From contig CAWBPA010000006.1 of assembly GCA_963790545.1 (NCBI GenBank), positions 62,001 through 126,000 of the forward strand: a stretch of DNA of 64,000 nucleotides, read 5' to 3'. Origin of the DNA: DATBJG01 sp963790545. Lineage in GTDB: Bacteria > Acidobacteriota > Vicinamibacteria > Vicinamibacterales > JAMQPK01. The notes below the pieces were generated by a model. It was given only the letters and a program-made list of their open reading frames with translations. It ran no database searches and was not told the origin of the DNA. Position numbers and translations under genes: made by a program. Of the stretch, positions 46,613 through 58,187 are shown piece after piece; within the stretch, counting starts at the first letter, position 1; every line of letters begins with the position of its first letter.

Positions 46613-47992
46613 ATGTCTGATCTCCACGTTGTCATTCTCGCGGCCGGTAAGGGAACGCGAATGAAATCCGCGATCCCCAAGGTGCTTCATCGCGTAGCCG
46701 GCCGGCCCATGCTCGAATTCGTGATTCGCGCGTCAATTGGCCTCTCGCCGCGAAGTGTCGCCGTCGTTGTGGGTCATATGGCCGAATCTGTCGGGGACGC
46801 GCTTCGTGGTCGGCCAGAGATTCGTGTGGTCGTTCAGGAACCCCAACTCGGAACGGGCCATGCGTTGTTACAGACGGCGCCCGTTCTCGAGTCGGTGTCA
46901 GGGTCGGTGGTGCTCTTGTCGGGCGATGTTCCTCTACTCCGCTCGGACACGCTGCTTCGCATCGCGCACACGCATCGCGACGCCGGTGCCGCCGCGACGG
47001 TGCTCACGGCCCTCGTTGACCGGCCGTACGGATACGGCCGGATCGTTCGAACGAACGGCAAGATTGCTCGCATTGTCGAGGAACGAGACGCGTCGCCGAC
47101 AGAACGGCTCATCAAAGAGATCAACAGCGGCATCTATGCCTTCGAGCTCAAGGGGTTGTTCACAGCATTACGGGGGCTCGGAACGGAAAACGCTCAGGGA
47201 GAGTACTATCTTCCGGATCTGATCCGGACCTACCGCCGCCAGCGGCGGGTCGTGGAAACGGTGACGCTCGAACACGCCGACGAGGTGCGCGGCATCAACA
47301 GCCGCACCGAGCTGGCAGAGGTAAGCCGCATCGTGAGACAAACGAAGAACGAAGAGTTGATGGCTGCCGGGGTCACGATTGAAGATCCGGCGACGACATA
47401 TATCGACCCCGACGTGCAGGTCGGTCCCGACACAGTGATTCACCCGGGCGTGCATCTCGAAGGTCAGACGAGAATCGGCGGCGCCTGTGAAATTCACTCG
47501 GGCGTGCGAATCGTTGATTCAACGCTCGAAGATCGTGTGACGATCAAGAACTTCTGCGTGATCCAGGAGTCGCGTGTCGCGGCCGGCGCAACTCTTGGTC
47601 CGTTTGCGCACTTGCGAACGGGAACAGACATTCGCGAGGACGCGCGAGTAGGAAACTTTGTCGAGCTGAAACAAACGGTTCTCGGAACGGGTTCCAAAGC
47701 CAACCATCTCGCGTATCTCGGCGATGCGACGATCGGAACCAATGTCAATGTGGGCGCCGGGACGATTACATGTAACTACGACGGCAAACAGAAGCATCAG
47801 ACCGTCATTGAAGATGGGGCATTCATCGGGAGCGACACGCAGCTCGTGGCGCCTGTCACGATTGGCTCAGGGTCGTACGTCGGCACCGGCACAACCGTGC
47901 GCGAGAACGTGCCGGCCGGCTCGCTGGCGGTGAGCGCTGGCAAGCAACGGAACATCGAAGGCTGGGTAGAGCGGAAGAAAAACAAGGCTTAG
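46613..47992 (+). CDS. glmU: Bifunctional GlcN-1-P acetyltransferase / GlcNAc-1-P uridyltransferase
   Basis: 459 residues. Makes UDP-GlcNAc, a precursor of peptidoglycan and lipopolysaccharide. N-terminal uridyltransferase: VVILAAGKGTRMKSAIPKVLHRV (residues 5-27), QEPQLGTGHAL, LLSGDVPLL, YGYGRIVRTNGKIARIVEE. C-terminal left-handed beta-helix with hexapeptides (IHPGVHLEGQTRIGG, GPFAHLRTGTDI, TCNYDGKQKH with the acetyl-CoA-site Asn/Tyr). Intact. glmS follows 31 bases later, the usual partner. Confidence 0.96.
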   Translation: MSDLHVVILAAGKGTRMKSAIPKVLHRVAGRPMLEFVIRASIGLSPRSVAVVVGHMAESVGDALRGRPEIRVVVQEPQLGTGHALLQTAPVLESVSGSVVLLSGDVPLLRSDTLLRIAHTHRDAGAAATVLTALVDRPYGYGRIVRTNGKIARIVEERDASPTERLIKEINSGIYAFELKGLFTALRGLGTENAQGEYYLPDLIRTYRRQRRVVETVTLEHADEVRGINSRTELAEVSRIVRQTKNEELMAAGVTIEDPATTYIDPDVQVGPDTVIHPGVHLEGQTRIGGACEIHSGVRIVDSTLEDRVTIKNFCVIQESRVAAGATLGPFAHLRTGTDIREDARVGNFVELKQTVLGTGSKANHLAYLGDATIGTNVNVGAGTITCNYDGKQKHQTVIEDGAFIGSDTQLVAPVTIGSGSYVGTGTTVRENVPAGSLAVSAGKQRNIEGWVERKKNKA

Positions 47993-48023
47993 GACTCAAG
48001 GCTCAGGGGACGAGGATCAGATT

Positions 48024-49868
48024 ATGTGCGGCATCATTGGTTACATCGGGTCCAAGCCGGTCGTGCCCGTGCTCATCGAGGGGCTCCGGCGCCTCGAGTA
48101 CCGCGGTTACGATTCGGCGGGCGTTGCCGTGGTACACAACGGCCGCGTCGAGCTGCGTCGGGCGGCCGGCAAGCTGTCTCGTCTTGCGGACGCGATCGAT
48201 GCCCAGCCGATTGCCGGCGACTACGGTGTCGGCCATACCCGATGGGCCACGCACGGTCGTCCTACAGAAGAGAACGCGCATCCGCACCGCGACTGCAGCG
48301 GGCAGATCGTGGTCGTGCACAACGGCATCATCGAGAACTACCTCGATTTGAAGCGCGAGCTTCAACGGGAGGGCCATCGGTTCGTCACGGAAACGGATAC
48401 CGAGATCGTCGCTCATCTCATCGAACGCGAAATGAAAGATGCGAGCCTGGAAGTGGCGGTCAGGCGCGCGCTACTGCTGCTTCGCGGCCTTTTTGCGCTG
48501 GTGGTCATCTCGGCCGACGATCCAGGAAAGATCGTTGCGGTTCGCAACGGCCCCCCCATCATCGTCGGGCTCGGTCAGGACGAGTTCTTCGTGGCTTCCG
48601 ACATTCCAGCCATTTTGAGTCACACGCGCGATGTCGTGTTCCTTGGCGACGAGGAAATGGCCGTCATCACTCGGCACGGCGTGGAATTCACCAACTTTGC
48701 CGGCTCTGAGGTTTCGAAGGCCACCCAGCGGGTGATGTGGGATCCGGTGATGGCCGAGAAGGCGGGCTACCGGCACTTCATGCTCAAGGAAATCCACGAG
48801 CAGCCGCGCGCCGCAGAGGAGACGATTCTGGGCCGTCTCTCGCTGGACACGGGAAAGGTCTTCCTCGAAGAGGTCAACATCAGCGAGGCCGATCTCAGGT
48901 CCATCAATCGCATCGCCATCGTCGCGTGTGGCACTTCCTGGCACGCGGGCCTCGTCGGCAAGTACATCATCGAGCAACTGACGGGTGTGCCTGTCGAGGT
49001 GGATTACGGCTCAGAGTTCCGCTATCGCCAGCCCATTGTCGACCGCCACACGCTGACCGTGGTGATCACACAGTCGGGCGAGACTGCCGACACGCGTGGG
49101 GCGCTGCTTGAAGCGAAGACCCGTGGCGCCCGGTCTTTGGCAATCTGCAATGTCGTCGGGAGCATGGTCACGCGCGAAGCCGAAGGCACAATTTACACGC
49201 ACGCCGGACCGGAAATTGGCGTCGCCTCCACCAAGGCCTTCACCTCCCAGCTCGTGGCCTTGCAGTTGCTGGCGCTCTATCTGGCGCAGGTCCGGAACTC
49301 GGTCTCGACTGAGGCGGCACGAGGCCACATTCAAGCGCTGCTCGAGCTGCCAAAGTTGCTCGAGCGGACGCTGAAGACCTCGCAGAAAATGGAAGAAATT
49401 GCCAGTCGGCTTTACGGGCGTTCCGACTTTCTGTACCTGGGGCGCGGGATAAACTTCCCGATTGCCCTCGAGGGTGCGTTGAAGCTCAAGGAGATTTCGT
49501 ACATCCACGCCGAGGGTTACCCGGCGGGCGAGATGAAGCATGGGCCCATTGCTCTTATCGATGAGCAGGTGCCGGTCGTCACCATTGCACCGCGAGACGA
49601 CGTGTTCGACAAGATGCTTGGGAATATTCAGGAAGCAAAGGCTCGGGGCGGCTCCATTGTGGCCCTTACGACGGAAGGCCACGACAAGCTCTCGAGTGTG
49701 CTGGAGCCTGCGACCGATTTCATGGTTTCGGTGCCCCAGTCGGCGCCGCTGCTCACACCCATCCTGTTGGTCCTGCCTTTGCAGCTGCTTGCCTATCATG
49801 TAGCCGTGCGCCGGGGCTGCGATGTCGATCAGCCGAGGAATCTGGCCAAGAGCGTTACGGTAGAGTAG
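48024..49868 (+). CDS. glmS: Glutamine-fructose-6-phosphate aminotransferase (isomerizing)
   Basis: 614 residues. First step of hexosamine synthesis: fructose 6-phosphate + Gln to glucosamine 6-phosphate. N-terminal Cys nucleophile (MCGIIGYIGSKPVVPVL; Cys after Met removal), then GHTRWATHGRPTEENAHPH, and two SIS domains with TQSGETADT and HAEGYPAGEMKHGPIALI; the end NLAKSVTVE is the family's C-terminus. It opposes NagB at 21136. No glmS riboswitch-like structure is expected or seen in the 31-base gap. Confidence 0.96.
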   Translation: MCGIIGYIGSKPVVPVLIEGLRRLEYRGYDSAGVAVVHNGRVELRRAAGKLSRLADAIDAQPIAGDYGVGHTRWATHGRPTEENAHPHRDCSGQIVVVHNGIIENYLDLKRELQREGHRFVTETDTEIVAHLIEREMKDASLEVAVRRALLLLRGLFALVVISADDPGKIVAVRNGPPIIVGLGQDEFFVASDIPAILSHTRDVVFLGDEEMAVITRHGVEFTNFAGSEVSKATQRVMWDPVMAEKAGYRHFMLKEIHEQPRAAEETILGRLSLDTGKVFLEEVNISEADLRSINRIAIVACGTSWHAGLVGKYIIEQLTGVPVEVDYGSEFRYRQPIVDRHTLTVVITQSGETADTRGALLEAKTRGARSLAICNVVGSMVTREAEGTIYTHAGPEIGVASTKAFTSQLVALQLLALYLAQVRNSVSTEAARGHIQALLELPKLLERTLKTSQKMEEIASRLYGRSDFLYLGRGINFPIALEGALKLKEISYIHAEGYPAGEMKHGPIALIDEQVPVVTIAPRDDVFDKMLGNIQEAKARGGSIVALTTEGHDKLSSVLEPATDFMVSVPQSAPLLTPILLVLPLQLLAYHVAVRRGCDVDQPRNLAKSVTVE

Positions 49869-52166
<2,298 letters not shown>

Positions 52167-52200
52167 AAAACTACTCCCGAATCCCCAATCCCCAGAAGCG

Positions 52201-52908
52201 TCAGGCGATCTTCGTGATGACCCACCGGCCCGTCCGCTCCTGGCCTTTGATGGTCATCACCGCCCGCTGCAGGGTCACCACCATCTGCTTTTGTGAAGTC
52301 TCGCCGCTCGGAGCGCGAACGTCCGCATTGATCGTCACGTCTTTCGTCACCATCTGTCCGGCGCCCGTCGTGACATCGACGGCCTGCCCACCCTGCTGCA
52401 GACTCAGCTCGGCGATGGGTCGGTCGGTATTCAGCTTGTTGCGCGCCTCCGACACGGACTTAGCGGAAATCAACGCTTCGTCACGCCACTTCCGCCAGGC
52501 TGTCTGAACTGCCGCATCCTTGCCCGTTGGCGGCCGGCCGGCCGCCTCGGCCTTCAGCACACGCTCGATCGCGTCCAGGTTGCTGTCCTGGTAGGCCTTT
52601 TTTCTCTTGTTGAACTCATCGTCCGCCTGACGGGCGGTCTCATGGGCTTTGGCGAGCTCCTGGAGCGCCAGCGGCGTCTTTCGCTCTTCGCTCACGCTCA
52701 CGATGTCGAAGCTCGTGACGACGCCGTCTTTGCGAGGATCGAACGAGGCCGCCGCAAAGTTCGACAGCGTGCCGTTATCGCGCAGCTGGGACGCTCGAAA
52801 GAACTGCCTCAGAAGTGCTTCTTCGGGGGGCGACGAACATGCAACCGTCAGTGCCGCGAGCGCGAGGAGAGCAAACACGGCCAGCGACGAGAGCCTCGGC
52901 CGATACAT
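52201..52908 (-). CDS. Lipoprotein of unknown function
   Basis: 235 residues. ATG 52908 preceded by AAAAGGAGGACGGT; leader YRPRLSSLAVFALLALAALTVACSS has a lipobox L-T-V-A-C. Then a region rich in helices with long charged coiled-coil-like segment (AKAHETARQADDEFNKRKKAYQ...) and a terminal beta-like part (KDVTINADVRAPSG ... VMTIKGQERTGRWVITKIA). No family recognised. It lies behind gyrA, tail-on to pcrA, with CCGAATCCCC words in the 34-base spacer. Confidence 0.8.
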   Translation of the reverse strand: MYRPRLSSLAVFALLALAALTVACSSPPEEALLRQFFRASQLRDNGTLSNFAAASFDPRKDGVVTSFDIVSVSEERKTPLALQELAKAHETARQADDEFNKRKKAYQDSNLDAIERVLKAEAAGRPPTGKDAAVQTAWRKWRDEALISAKSVSEARNKLNTDRPIAELSLQQGGQAVDVTTGAGQMVTKDVTINADVRAPSGETSQKQMVVTLQRAVMTIKGQERTGRWVITKIA

Positions 52909-52968
52909 ACCGTCCTCCTTTTGGGGGAAAACTTCGGCCACATTATGGATCAACTCGACCCCAGGATC

Positions 52969-55479
52969 TCAGCTCTCGGATCCTTTGTCGTCTTCTTCCT
53001 TTTCCGCCAGACGCGCGACTGAAACCACCCGGTCCTCTGGATCGATATCGATAAGACGAACGCCCTGCGTCGCGCGGCCAATGGTCCGGACGTCGTGGGC
53101 CGCCATCCGCAAAATCTTGCCCTGTTGCGAGATCAACAGCAGTTCGTCGTCATCGTAGACAAGCGCGATGCCCACGACGCGGCCGTTTCGCTCCGAGGTC
53201 TGGATGTTGATGATGCCGAGCCCGCCGCGTGACTGGACGCGGTATTCCTCGATTTCTGTGCGCTTCCCATAGCCGTTTTCGGTGACGGTCAGGAGTGTTC
53301 CGGGCGTGCCCCCCTGCGCCGGATCGATCGGCTGGACGACCTCCATGGCCACGACCTGGTCATCGTCTCGGAGGCCGATGCCCCGGACACCGTACGCGGC
53401 GCGCCCCATGGGCCGGACGTCGCTCTCGGGAAACCGAATGGCCATGCCGTCGCGCGTTCCGATGAAGATTTCGCCCTGCCCCTCGGTCATTCGCACCGCC
53501 ATCACGCGATCCCCTTCTTCGACACCGATCGCGATAATGCCCCCGGCGCGGGGATTGCTGAACGCCGTAAGCTCAGTCTTCTTCACCACGCCGCGCTGCG
53601 TCCCCATGACGATGAACCTATCCGGCTCGAACGCTTTGACGGCCAGGAGCGCCGCGATCTTCTCGTCCGGATCCATCAGCACCAGGTTCGCGATGGCTTT
53701 GCCTTTGCCGCCTGGTCCAACGTCGGGAATCTCGTGCACCTTGAGCCAGTAGGCGCGGCCCTTGTCCGAGAAGATCATGATGTAGGCATGCGTGGAGGCG
53801 ATGAAGAGATGGCTGACGAAATCTTCTTCGCGCGTGCGCATCCCGATGCGACCTTTGCCACCGCGCCGCTGGTTGCGATAGGTCGTGATGGCCGTTCGCT
53901 TGATGTACCCGGTATTGCTGACGGTGATCGTCATGTCCTCTTCGGCGATCAAATCCTCGACGCGGAACTCGCCGGTGTCGTCGAGGATCTGCGTGCGGCG
54001 ATCGTCGCCGTACTGCTTCTGAACGGCCCGCAGCTCATCGACAACCGTCTGCATCAGCAGTGTGTCGCTCGACAGAATTGCACGCAGGCGCTCGATCGTT
54101 TTGAGGAGTTCGGCCATCTCATCCAGGATCTTCTGCCGCTCGAGGCCGGTGAGGCGCTGGAGCTGCATGTCGAGGATCGCCTGGGCCTGAATCTGCGTCA
54201 GGCCAAACTGCGTGATCAGGCCATCGCGCGCCTCGGGCACGGTCTTCGAGCCACGAATCAGCTTGATGACGGCATCCAGCTGGTCCAGGGCAATCTTCAA
54301 GCCCTCGAGGATGTGATATCGCGCCTCCGCCTTCCGCAGCTCGAACTCGGTGCGGCGACGAACGACGTCGCGGCGGAAATCGACGAAACTTTCGAGCAAC
54401 TCGACCAAACCGAGCACCTTGGGACGACCGCCGACAATCGCCAGGTTGATGACGCCGAAGCTTTGCTGCAGCGCCGTGTGCTTGTAGAGGTTGTTCAGGA
54501 TCACTTCGGGCACTTCGCCCCGCCGGAGCTCGATGACGATCCGCATGCCCTCGCGGTCTGACTCGTCCCGGATATCCGAGATGCCTTCGATCGTCTTCTC
54601 GCGCACCAGGTCGGCGATATCCTCGATGAGTCGTGCCTTGTTGACCTGATACGGGATTTCCGTCACGACGATCGAAATCTTGTCTCCCTTCTTGGCGGTC
54701 TCGATCGTGGCCTTGGCCCGCATGAGGATGGAGCCGCGTCCGCGTTCGTAGGCCGCATAAATCCCCGAGCGGCCGATAATGTAGCCGCCCGTCGGGAAGT
54801 CTGGACCGTGAATGAGCCGCATCACGCCCTGGCGTTTTTCGAGATCGGTAAAGGCTGTGTTGTTGGCGCGGCGCTTCTGCCGCTCGTCAATCAACCACAC
54901 GACGCCGTCGATCACCTCGCGGAGGTTGTGCGGCGGAATGTTGGTGGCCATCCCGACCGCAATGCCGGCCGATCCGTTCACCAGCAGGTTCGGAAAGGGC
55001 GCCGGCAGGACGGTCGGCTCTTCGGTGGTTTCGTCATAGTTGGGAACGAAGTCGACGGTCTCTTTGTCGAGATCCGCCATCATGTCGTCGGAAAGGGCCT
55101 CGAGGCGCGCCTCGGTGTACCGCATTGCCGCTGGGGGATCGCCGTCGATGGAACCGAAGTTGCCCTGGCCGTCGACGAGCGGGTAGCGCATGTTGAAATC
55201 CTGCGCCAGACGGACGAGCGTGTCGTAGATCGACTGGTCTCCGTGCGGGTGAAAGTTGCCCATCACCTCGCCAACGATCTTGGCGCACTTGCGGTAAGAA
55301 CGCGTCGAGCCGAGTCCCATCAACCTCATGCCGTACAGTGCCCGGCGGTGCGCCGGTTTCAGACCGTCGCGCACATCCGGCAACGCTCGTCCAATGATGA
55401 CGCTCATGGCGTAATCCATGTACGAACGCTTCATTTCATCTTCGATGTTGACTGGGAGCTTCGAGGCAGCAATGGTCAT
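52969..55479 (-). CDS. gyrA: DNA gyrase subunit A
   Basis: 836 residues, complete. Cuts and reseals DNA in the A2B2 gyrase. Active-site Tyr in AAMRYTEARL (Tyr121), QRDR region HPHGDQSIYDTLVR (residues 77-90), and C-terminal beta-pinwheel with the GyrA box-type QRRGGKGRIGMRTREEDFV. At the position of E. coli Ser83 there is Gln (codon CAG at 55234-55236), Asp87 is kept. Ends with an acidic tail (KEEDDKGSES). Start ATG 55479. A REPIN-like repeat separates it from gyrB. Confidence 0.97.
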   Translation of the reverse strand: MTIAASKLPVNIEDEMKRSYMDYAMSVIIGRALPDVRDGLKPAHRRALYGMRLMGLGSTRSYRKCAKIVGEVMGNFHPHGDQSIYDTLVRLAQDFNMRYPLVDGQGNFGSIDGDPPAAMRYTEARLEALSDDMMADLDKETVDFVPNYDETTEEPTVLPAPFPNLLVNGSAGIAVGMATNIPPHNLREVIDGVVWLIDERQKRRANNTAFTDLEKRQGVMRLIHGPDFPTGGYIIGRSGIYAAYERGRGSILMRAKATIETAKKGDKISIVVTEIPYQVNKARLIEDIADLVREKTIEGISDIRDESDREGMRIVIELRRGEVPEVILNNLYKHTALQQSFGVINLAIVGGRPKVLGLVELLESFVDFRRDVVRRRTEFELRKAEARYHILEGLKIALDQLDAVIKLIRGSKTVPEARDGLITQFGLTQIQAQAILDMQLQRLTGLERQKILDEMAELLKTIERLRAILSSDTLLMQTVVDELRAVQKQYGDDRRTQILDDTGEFRVEDLIAEEDMTITVSNTGYIKRTAITTYRNQRRGGKGRIGMRTREEDFVSHLFIASTHAYIMIFSDKGRAYWLKVHEIPDVGPGGKGKAIANLVLMDPDEKIAALLAVKAFEPDRFIVMGTQRGVVKKTELTAFSNPRAGGIIAIGVEEGDRVMAVRMTEGQGEIFIGTRDGMAIRFPESDVRPMGRAAYGVRGIGLRDDDQVVAMEVVQPIDPAQGGTPGTLLTVTENGYGKRTEIEEYRVQSRGGLGIINIQTSERNGRVVGIALVYDDDELLLISQQGKILRMAAHDVRTIGRATQGVRLIDIDPEDRVVSVARLAEKEEDDKGSES

Positions 55480-55513
55480 GATGGAGCTATCGCGTGTTCC
55501 GAGTAGTGGTTAG

Positions 55514-55573
55514 TACGTAGGGCGGGGCTTCAGCCCCGCCACGACAGCCGGACCTAAAGGTCCGGCCTACGTA
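55514..55573. repeat. Two-hairpin REP composite (REPIN-like) between gyrB and gyrA
   Basis: Outer arms TACGTAG (55514-55520) and CTACGTA (55567-55573) enclose two hairpins: GGCGGGGCT-TC-AGCCCCGCC (55521-55540) and GCCGGACCT-AA-AGGTCCGGC (55547-55566). Each hairpin is a REP-like palindrome of the window's family, so this is a paired copy. Confidence 0.85.
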
Positions 55574-55589
55574 CCGCCAACTGCAGACT

Positions 55590-58112
55590 TCAGATATCAA
55601 GATTCTTGACGTCGAGCGCGTTGTCTTCGATGAACTTGCGACGCGGTTCCACCTGATCGCCCATCAGCGTCGTGAACATCTGATCGGCTTCCGTGTGATC
55701 TTCGGCACGAACTTGCAGCAGAGTCCTGACTTCCGGATTCATGGTCGTCGCCCAGAGCTGCTCGGGGTTCATTTCGCCAAGTCCCTTATACCGGTTGATG
55801 GCAATGCCGCGCTTGCCAGCGTTCAGAAAGTACTCGACGAGCTCGTCGAGAGAATTGATATCGGTGTCCTTGGGCTCCTTACCACGAGTCTTTGCTGGAG
55901 ACGCGACGGCGCCCGGCGGCGGCGCATTTTCGGACGAGTCCACGGATTCGACCGGCTCAGCATCGGTCGCGGCCGTCTCGAGTACCGCGACGCTCATGGG
56001 AGGCTGCAGCATCTTGATCTCGCGGTAGGCGGCCAGAAGCGTTCGATACTCGGCTGCCGTCACGAATTCGAGACCGATGGACTGATGCCGATGGTATCCA
56101 TTGGCGCGGTCGTCGACCGACAGCGTGAAGAGGCTGTGCTCTTCGTCCGGCACGACAGAGACCGTTCGGGCAGGCGTGGTCAGCCTCGACGCCAGCTTGT
56201 CGAGCGATTCCTTGCTTCCAAAGAAGTTCTTGTCGCGCGCATCAACGTCGAGCATCACCTCGACGATGTCGCGCGCGTACCCGCGGCGTTCGACCATCTG
56301 GCGGTATTTCTGGTAGGTCATCAGCTTGTGCAGCAGGCGCTCCAGGTCGCCGCCAGAGATTTCGAGCTTCTGTGATGGCACCTTGAGCGTCCGCGATTCC
56401 GCGGCACGCTTCACCAGGTAGGCCTCCAGATCGCGCTCGTCCTTGATGTAGGTCTCCCCTTTGCCCCGCTTGGCGCGGAACAACGGCGGCTGAGCGATGT
56501 AGACGTAGCCGTTGTCCACAAGCTGGCGCATCTGTCTGTAGAAGAACGTCAACAGGAGCGTGCGGATGTGGGAGCCGTCGACGTCGGCGTCCGTCATGAT
56601 GATGATGCGGTGGTACCGCAGCTTCGACAGGTCGAAATCCTCGGGTCCAATGCCACACCCCAGCGCCGCGATCATGGTCCTGATCTCGTCGCTGCCGAGC
56701 ATCTTGTCGAAGCGGGCCTTCTCGACGTTGAGAATCTTTCCTTTGATGGGGAGGATGGCCTGGAAGCGCCGATCGCGCCCCTGTTTGGCCGAACCGCCCG
56801 CCGATTCGCCTTCCACGATGTAGAGCTCGCTCAGCGCCGGGTCGCGCTCCTGACAGTCCGCAAGCTTGCCAGGAAGACTTCCGCTGTCGAGGGCGCCCTT
56901 GCGGCGCACGAGATCGCGCGCTTTGCGCGCCGCCTCGCGAGCCCGGGCCGCATCGACCACCTTGTTGACGATCCGCTTCGCGACGCCCGGATTCTCCTCG
57001 AGAAATGCCCCCAGCTTCTCGTTGATGATGGCTTCGACGATCCCCTTGACTTCGGTGTTCCCGAGTTTGGTTTTCGTCTGTCCCTCGAACTGCGGCCTCG
57101 GAATCTTGACGCTGATGACCGCCGTGAGCCCCTCGCGAATGTCGTCGCCGCTCACGCTTTCTTTGAGATCCTTCGCAAGATTGTTCTTGCCCGCGTAGAA
57201 GTTGATCGTCCGCGTCAGGGCCGAACGGAACCCGGACAGGTGCGTCCCGCCCTCGTGCGTGTTGATGTTGTTGGCAAAGGAATAGGTCGCTTCCGCGTAG
57301 CCATCGTTCCATTGCAGGGCGATCTCGGCGTCGATACCATCTTTGTCGCCCCGCATGTAAATCGGCTTGTCGTTGACGGCCGACTTGTTCTTGTTCAGGT
57401 GCTTGACGAAGGAAATGATGCCGCCTTCGTACTGGAACTTGTGACTCTTGCCGTCCCGCTCGTCATCGAGCGTGATGAGGACACCGGCATTGAGAAACGC
57501 CAGCTCGCGCAGTCGTTGCGCCAGTGTGTCGAAGCTGAATTCGACGGTCTCGAAGATCTCGGTGTCCGGCCTGAACCGGATCTTCGTTCCGCGGCGCTTG
57601 GTGGTGCCGGCAATCTCGAGCTCACCGAGCGGCTTTCCTCGCTCGTAACTCTGTTGATACACCTGCTCATTGCGCCAGATTTCGAGCGCGAGCTCCTGCG
57701 AAAGCGCGTTCACGACCGAGACGCCGACGCCGTGAAGACCGCCGGAGACCTTATAGCTGTCGTTGTCGAACTTGCCGCCGGCATGGAGGACCGTGAGAAC
57801 GACTTCCGCCGCAGACTTTCCACTCGCATGCTGATCGACGGGAATGCCACGGCCGTTGTCGATCACGGTGATCGAGTTGTCGATGTGAATCGTGACGTTG
57901 ATCTGATCGCAGAAGCCGGCCAGGGCTTCGTCAATCGAATTGTCGACGACCTCGTAGACGAGATGATGGAGTCCGCTCGGCCCGGTGGTGCCGATGTACA
58001 TCGCCGGCCGCTTGCGAACGGCTTCAAGACCCTCTAGAACCTTGATCTTGTCTGCGCCATAGTCCGCACCGACGTCCGGTGCCGCCCCCTGTGTGATGTC
58101 GCTCTGGTCCAC
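55590..58112 (-). CDS. gyrB: DNA gyrase subunit B
   Basis: 840 residues. ATPase and Toprim subunit of gyrase. GHKL domain: EVVDNSIDEALAGF, VIDNGRGIPVD, SGGLHGVGVSVVNALS; Toprim with LYIVEGESAGGSAKQGRDR and MTDADVDGSHIRTLLL; ends DNALDVKNLDI as GyrB does. A Pro/Ala-rich, low-conservation insertion at about residues 690-745 (ATDAEPVESVDSSENAPPPG) makes it longer than the usual ~800 residues. Start GTG 58112, GGAGAA 12 bases upstream. Two bases of REP repeats and a 75-base spacer separate it from its neighbours. Confidence 0.97.
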   Translation of the reverse strand: MDQSDITQGAAPDVGADYGADKIKVLEGLEAVRKRPAMYIGTTGPSGLHHLVYEVVDNSIDEALAGFCDQINVTIHIDNSITVIDNGRGIPVDQHASGKSAAEVVLTVLHAGGKFDNDSYKVSGGLHGVGVSVVNALSQELALEIWRNEQVYQQSYERGKPLGELEIAGTTKRRGTKIRFRPDTEIFETVEFSFDTLAQRLRELAFLNAGVLITLDDERDGKSHKFQYEGGIISFVKHLNKNKSAVNDKPIYMRGDKDGIDAEIALQWNDGYAEATYSFANNINTHEGGTHLSGFRSALTRTINFYAGKNNLAKDLKESVSGDDIREGLTAVISVKIPRPQFEGQTKTKLGNTEVKGIVEAIINEKLGAFLEENPGVAKRIVNKVVDAARAREAARKARDLVRRKGALDSGSLPGKLADCQERDPALSELYIVEGESAGGSAKQGRDRRFQAILPIKGKILNVEKARFDKMLGSDEIRTMIAALGCGIGPEDFDLSKLRYHRIIIMTDADVDGSHIRTLLLTFFYRQMRQLVDNGYVYIAQPPLFRAKRGKGETYIKDERDLEAYLVKRAAESRTLKVPSQKLEISGGDLERLLHKLMTYQKYRQMVERRGYARDIVEVMLDVDARDKNFFGSKESLDKLASRLTTPARTVSVVPDEEHSLFTLSVDDRANGYHRHQSIGLEFVTAAEYRTLLAAYREIKMLQPPMSVAVLETAATDAEPVESVDSSENAPPPGAVASPAKTRGKEPKDTDINSLDELVEYFLNAGKRGIAINRYKGLGEMNPEQLWATTMNPEVRTLLQVRAEDHTEADQMFTTLMGDQVEPRRKFIEDNALDVKNLDI

Positions 58113-58187
58113 GTTATTGGTTGTTCTCCAAGCTTACGTGGGGCAATCCGAACCCCGAATCCCCAACGCCGAATCCCGAATCCCCCG

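Noticed and set aside
47993..48023. glmS riboswitch/ribozyme ahead of glmS
   Set aside because: The gap from glmU is only 31 bases, too short for it.
56568..58037. 489-codon plus-strand frame over gyrB
   Set aside because: Antisense shadow of the conserved GyrB.
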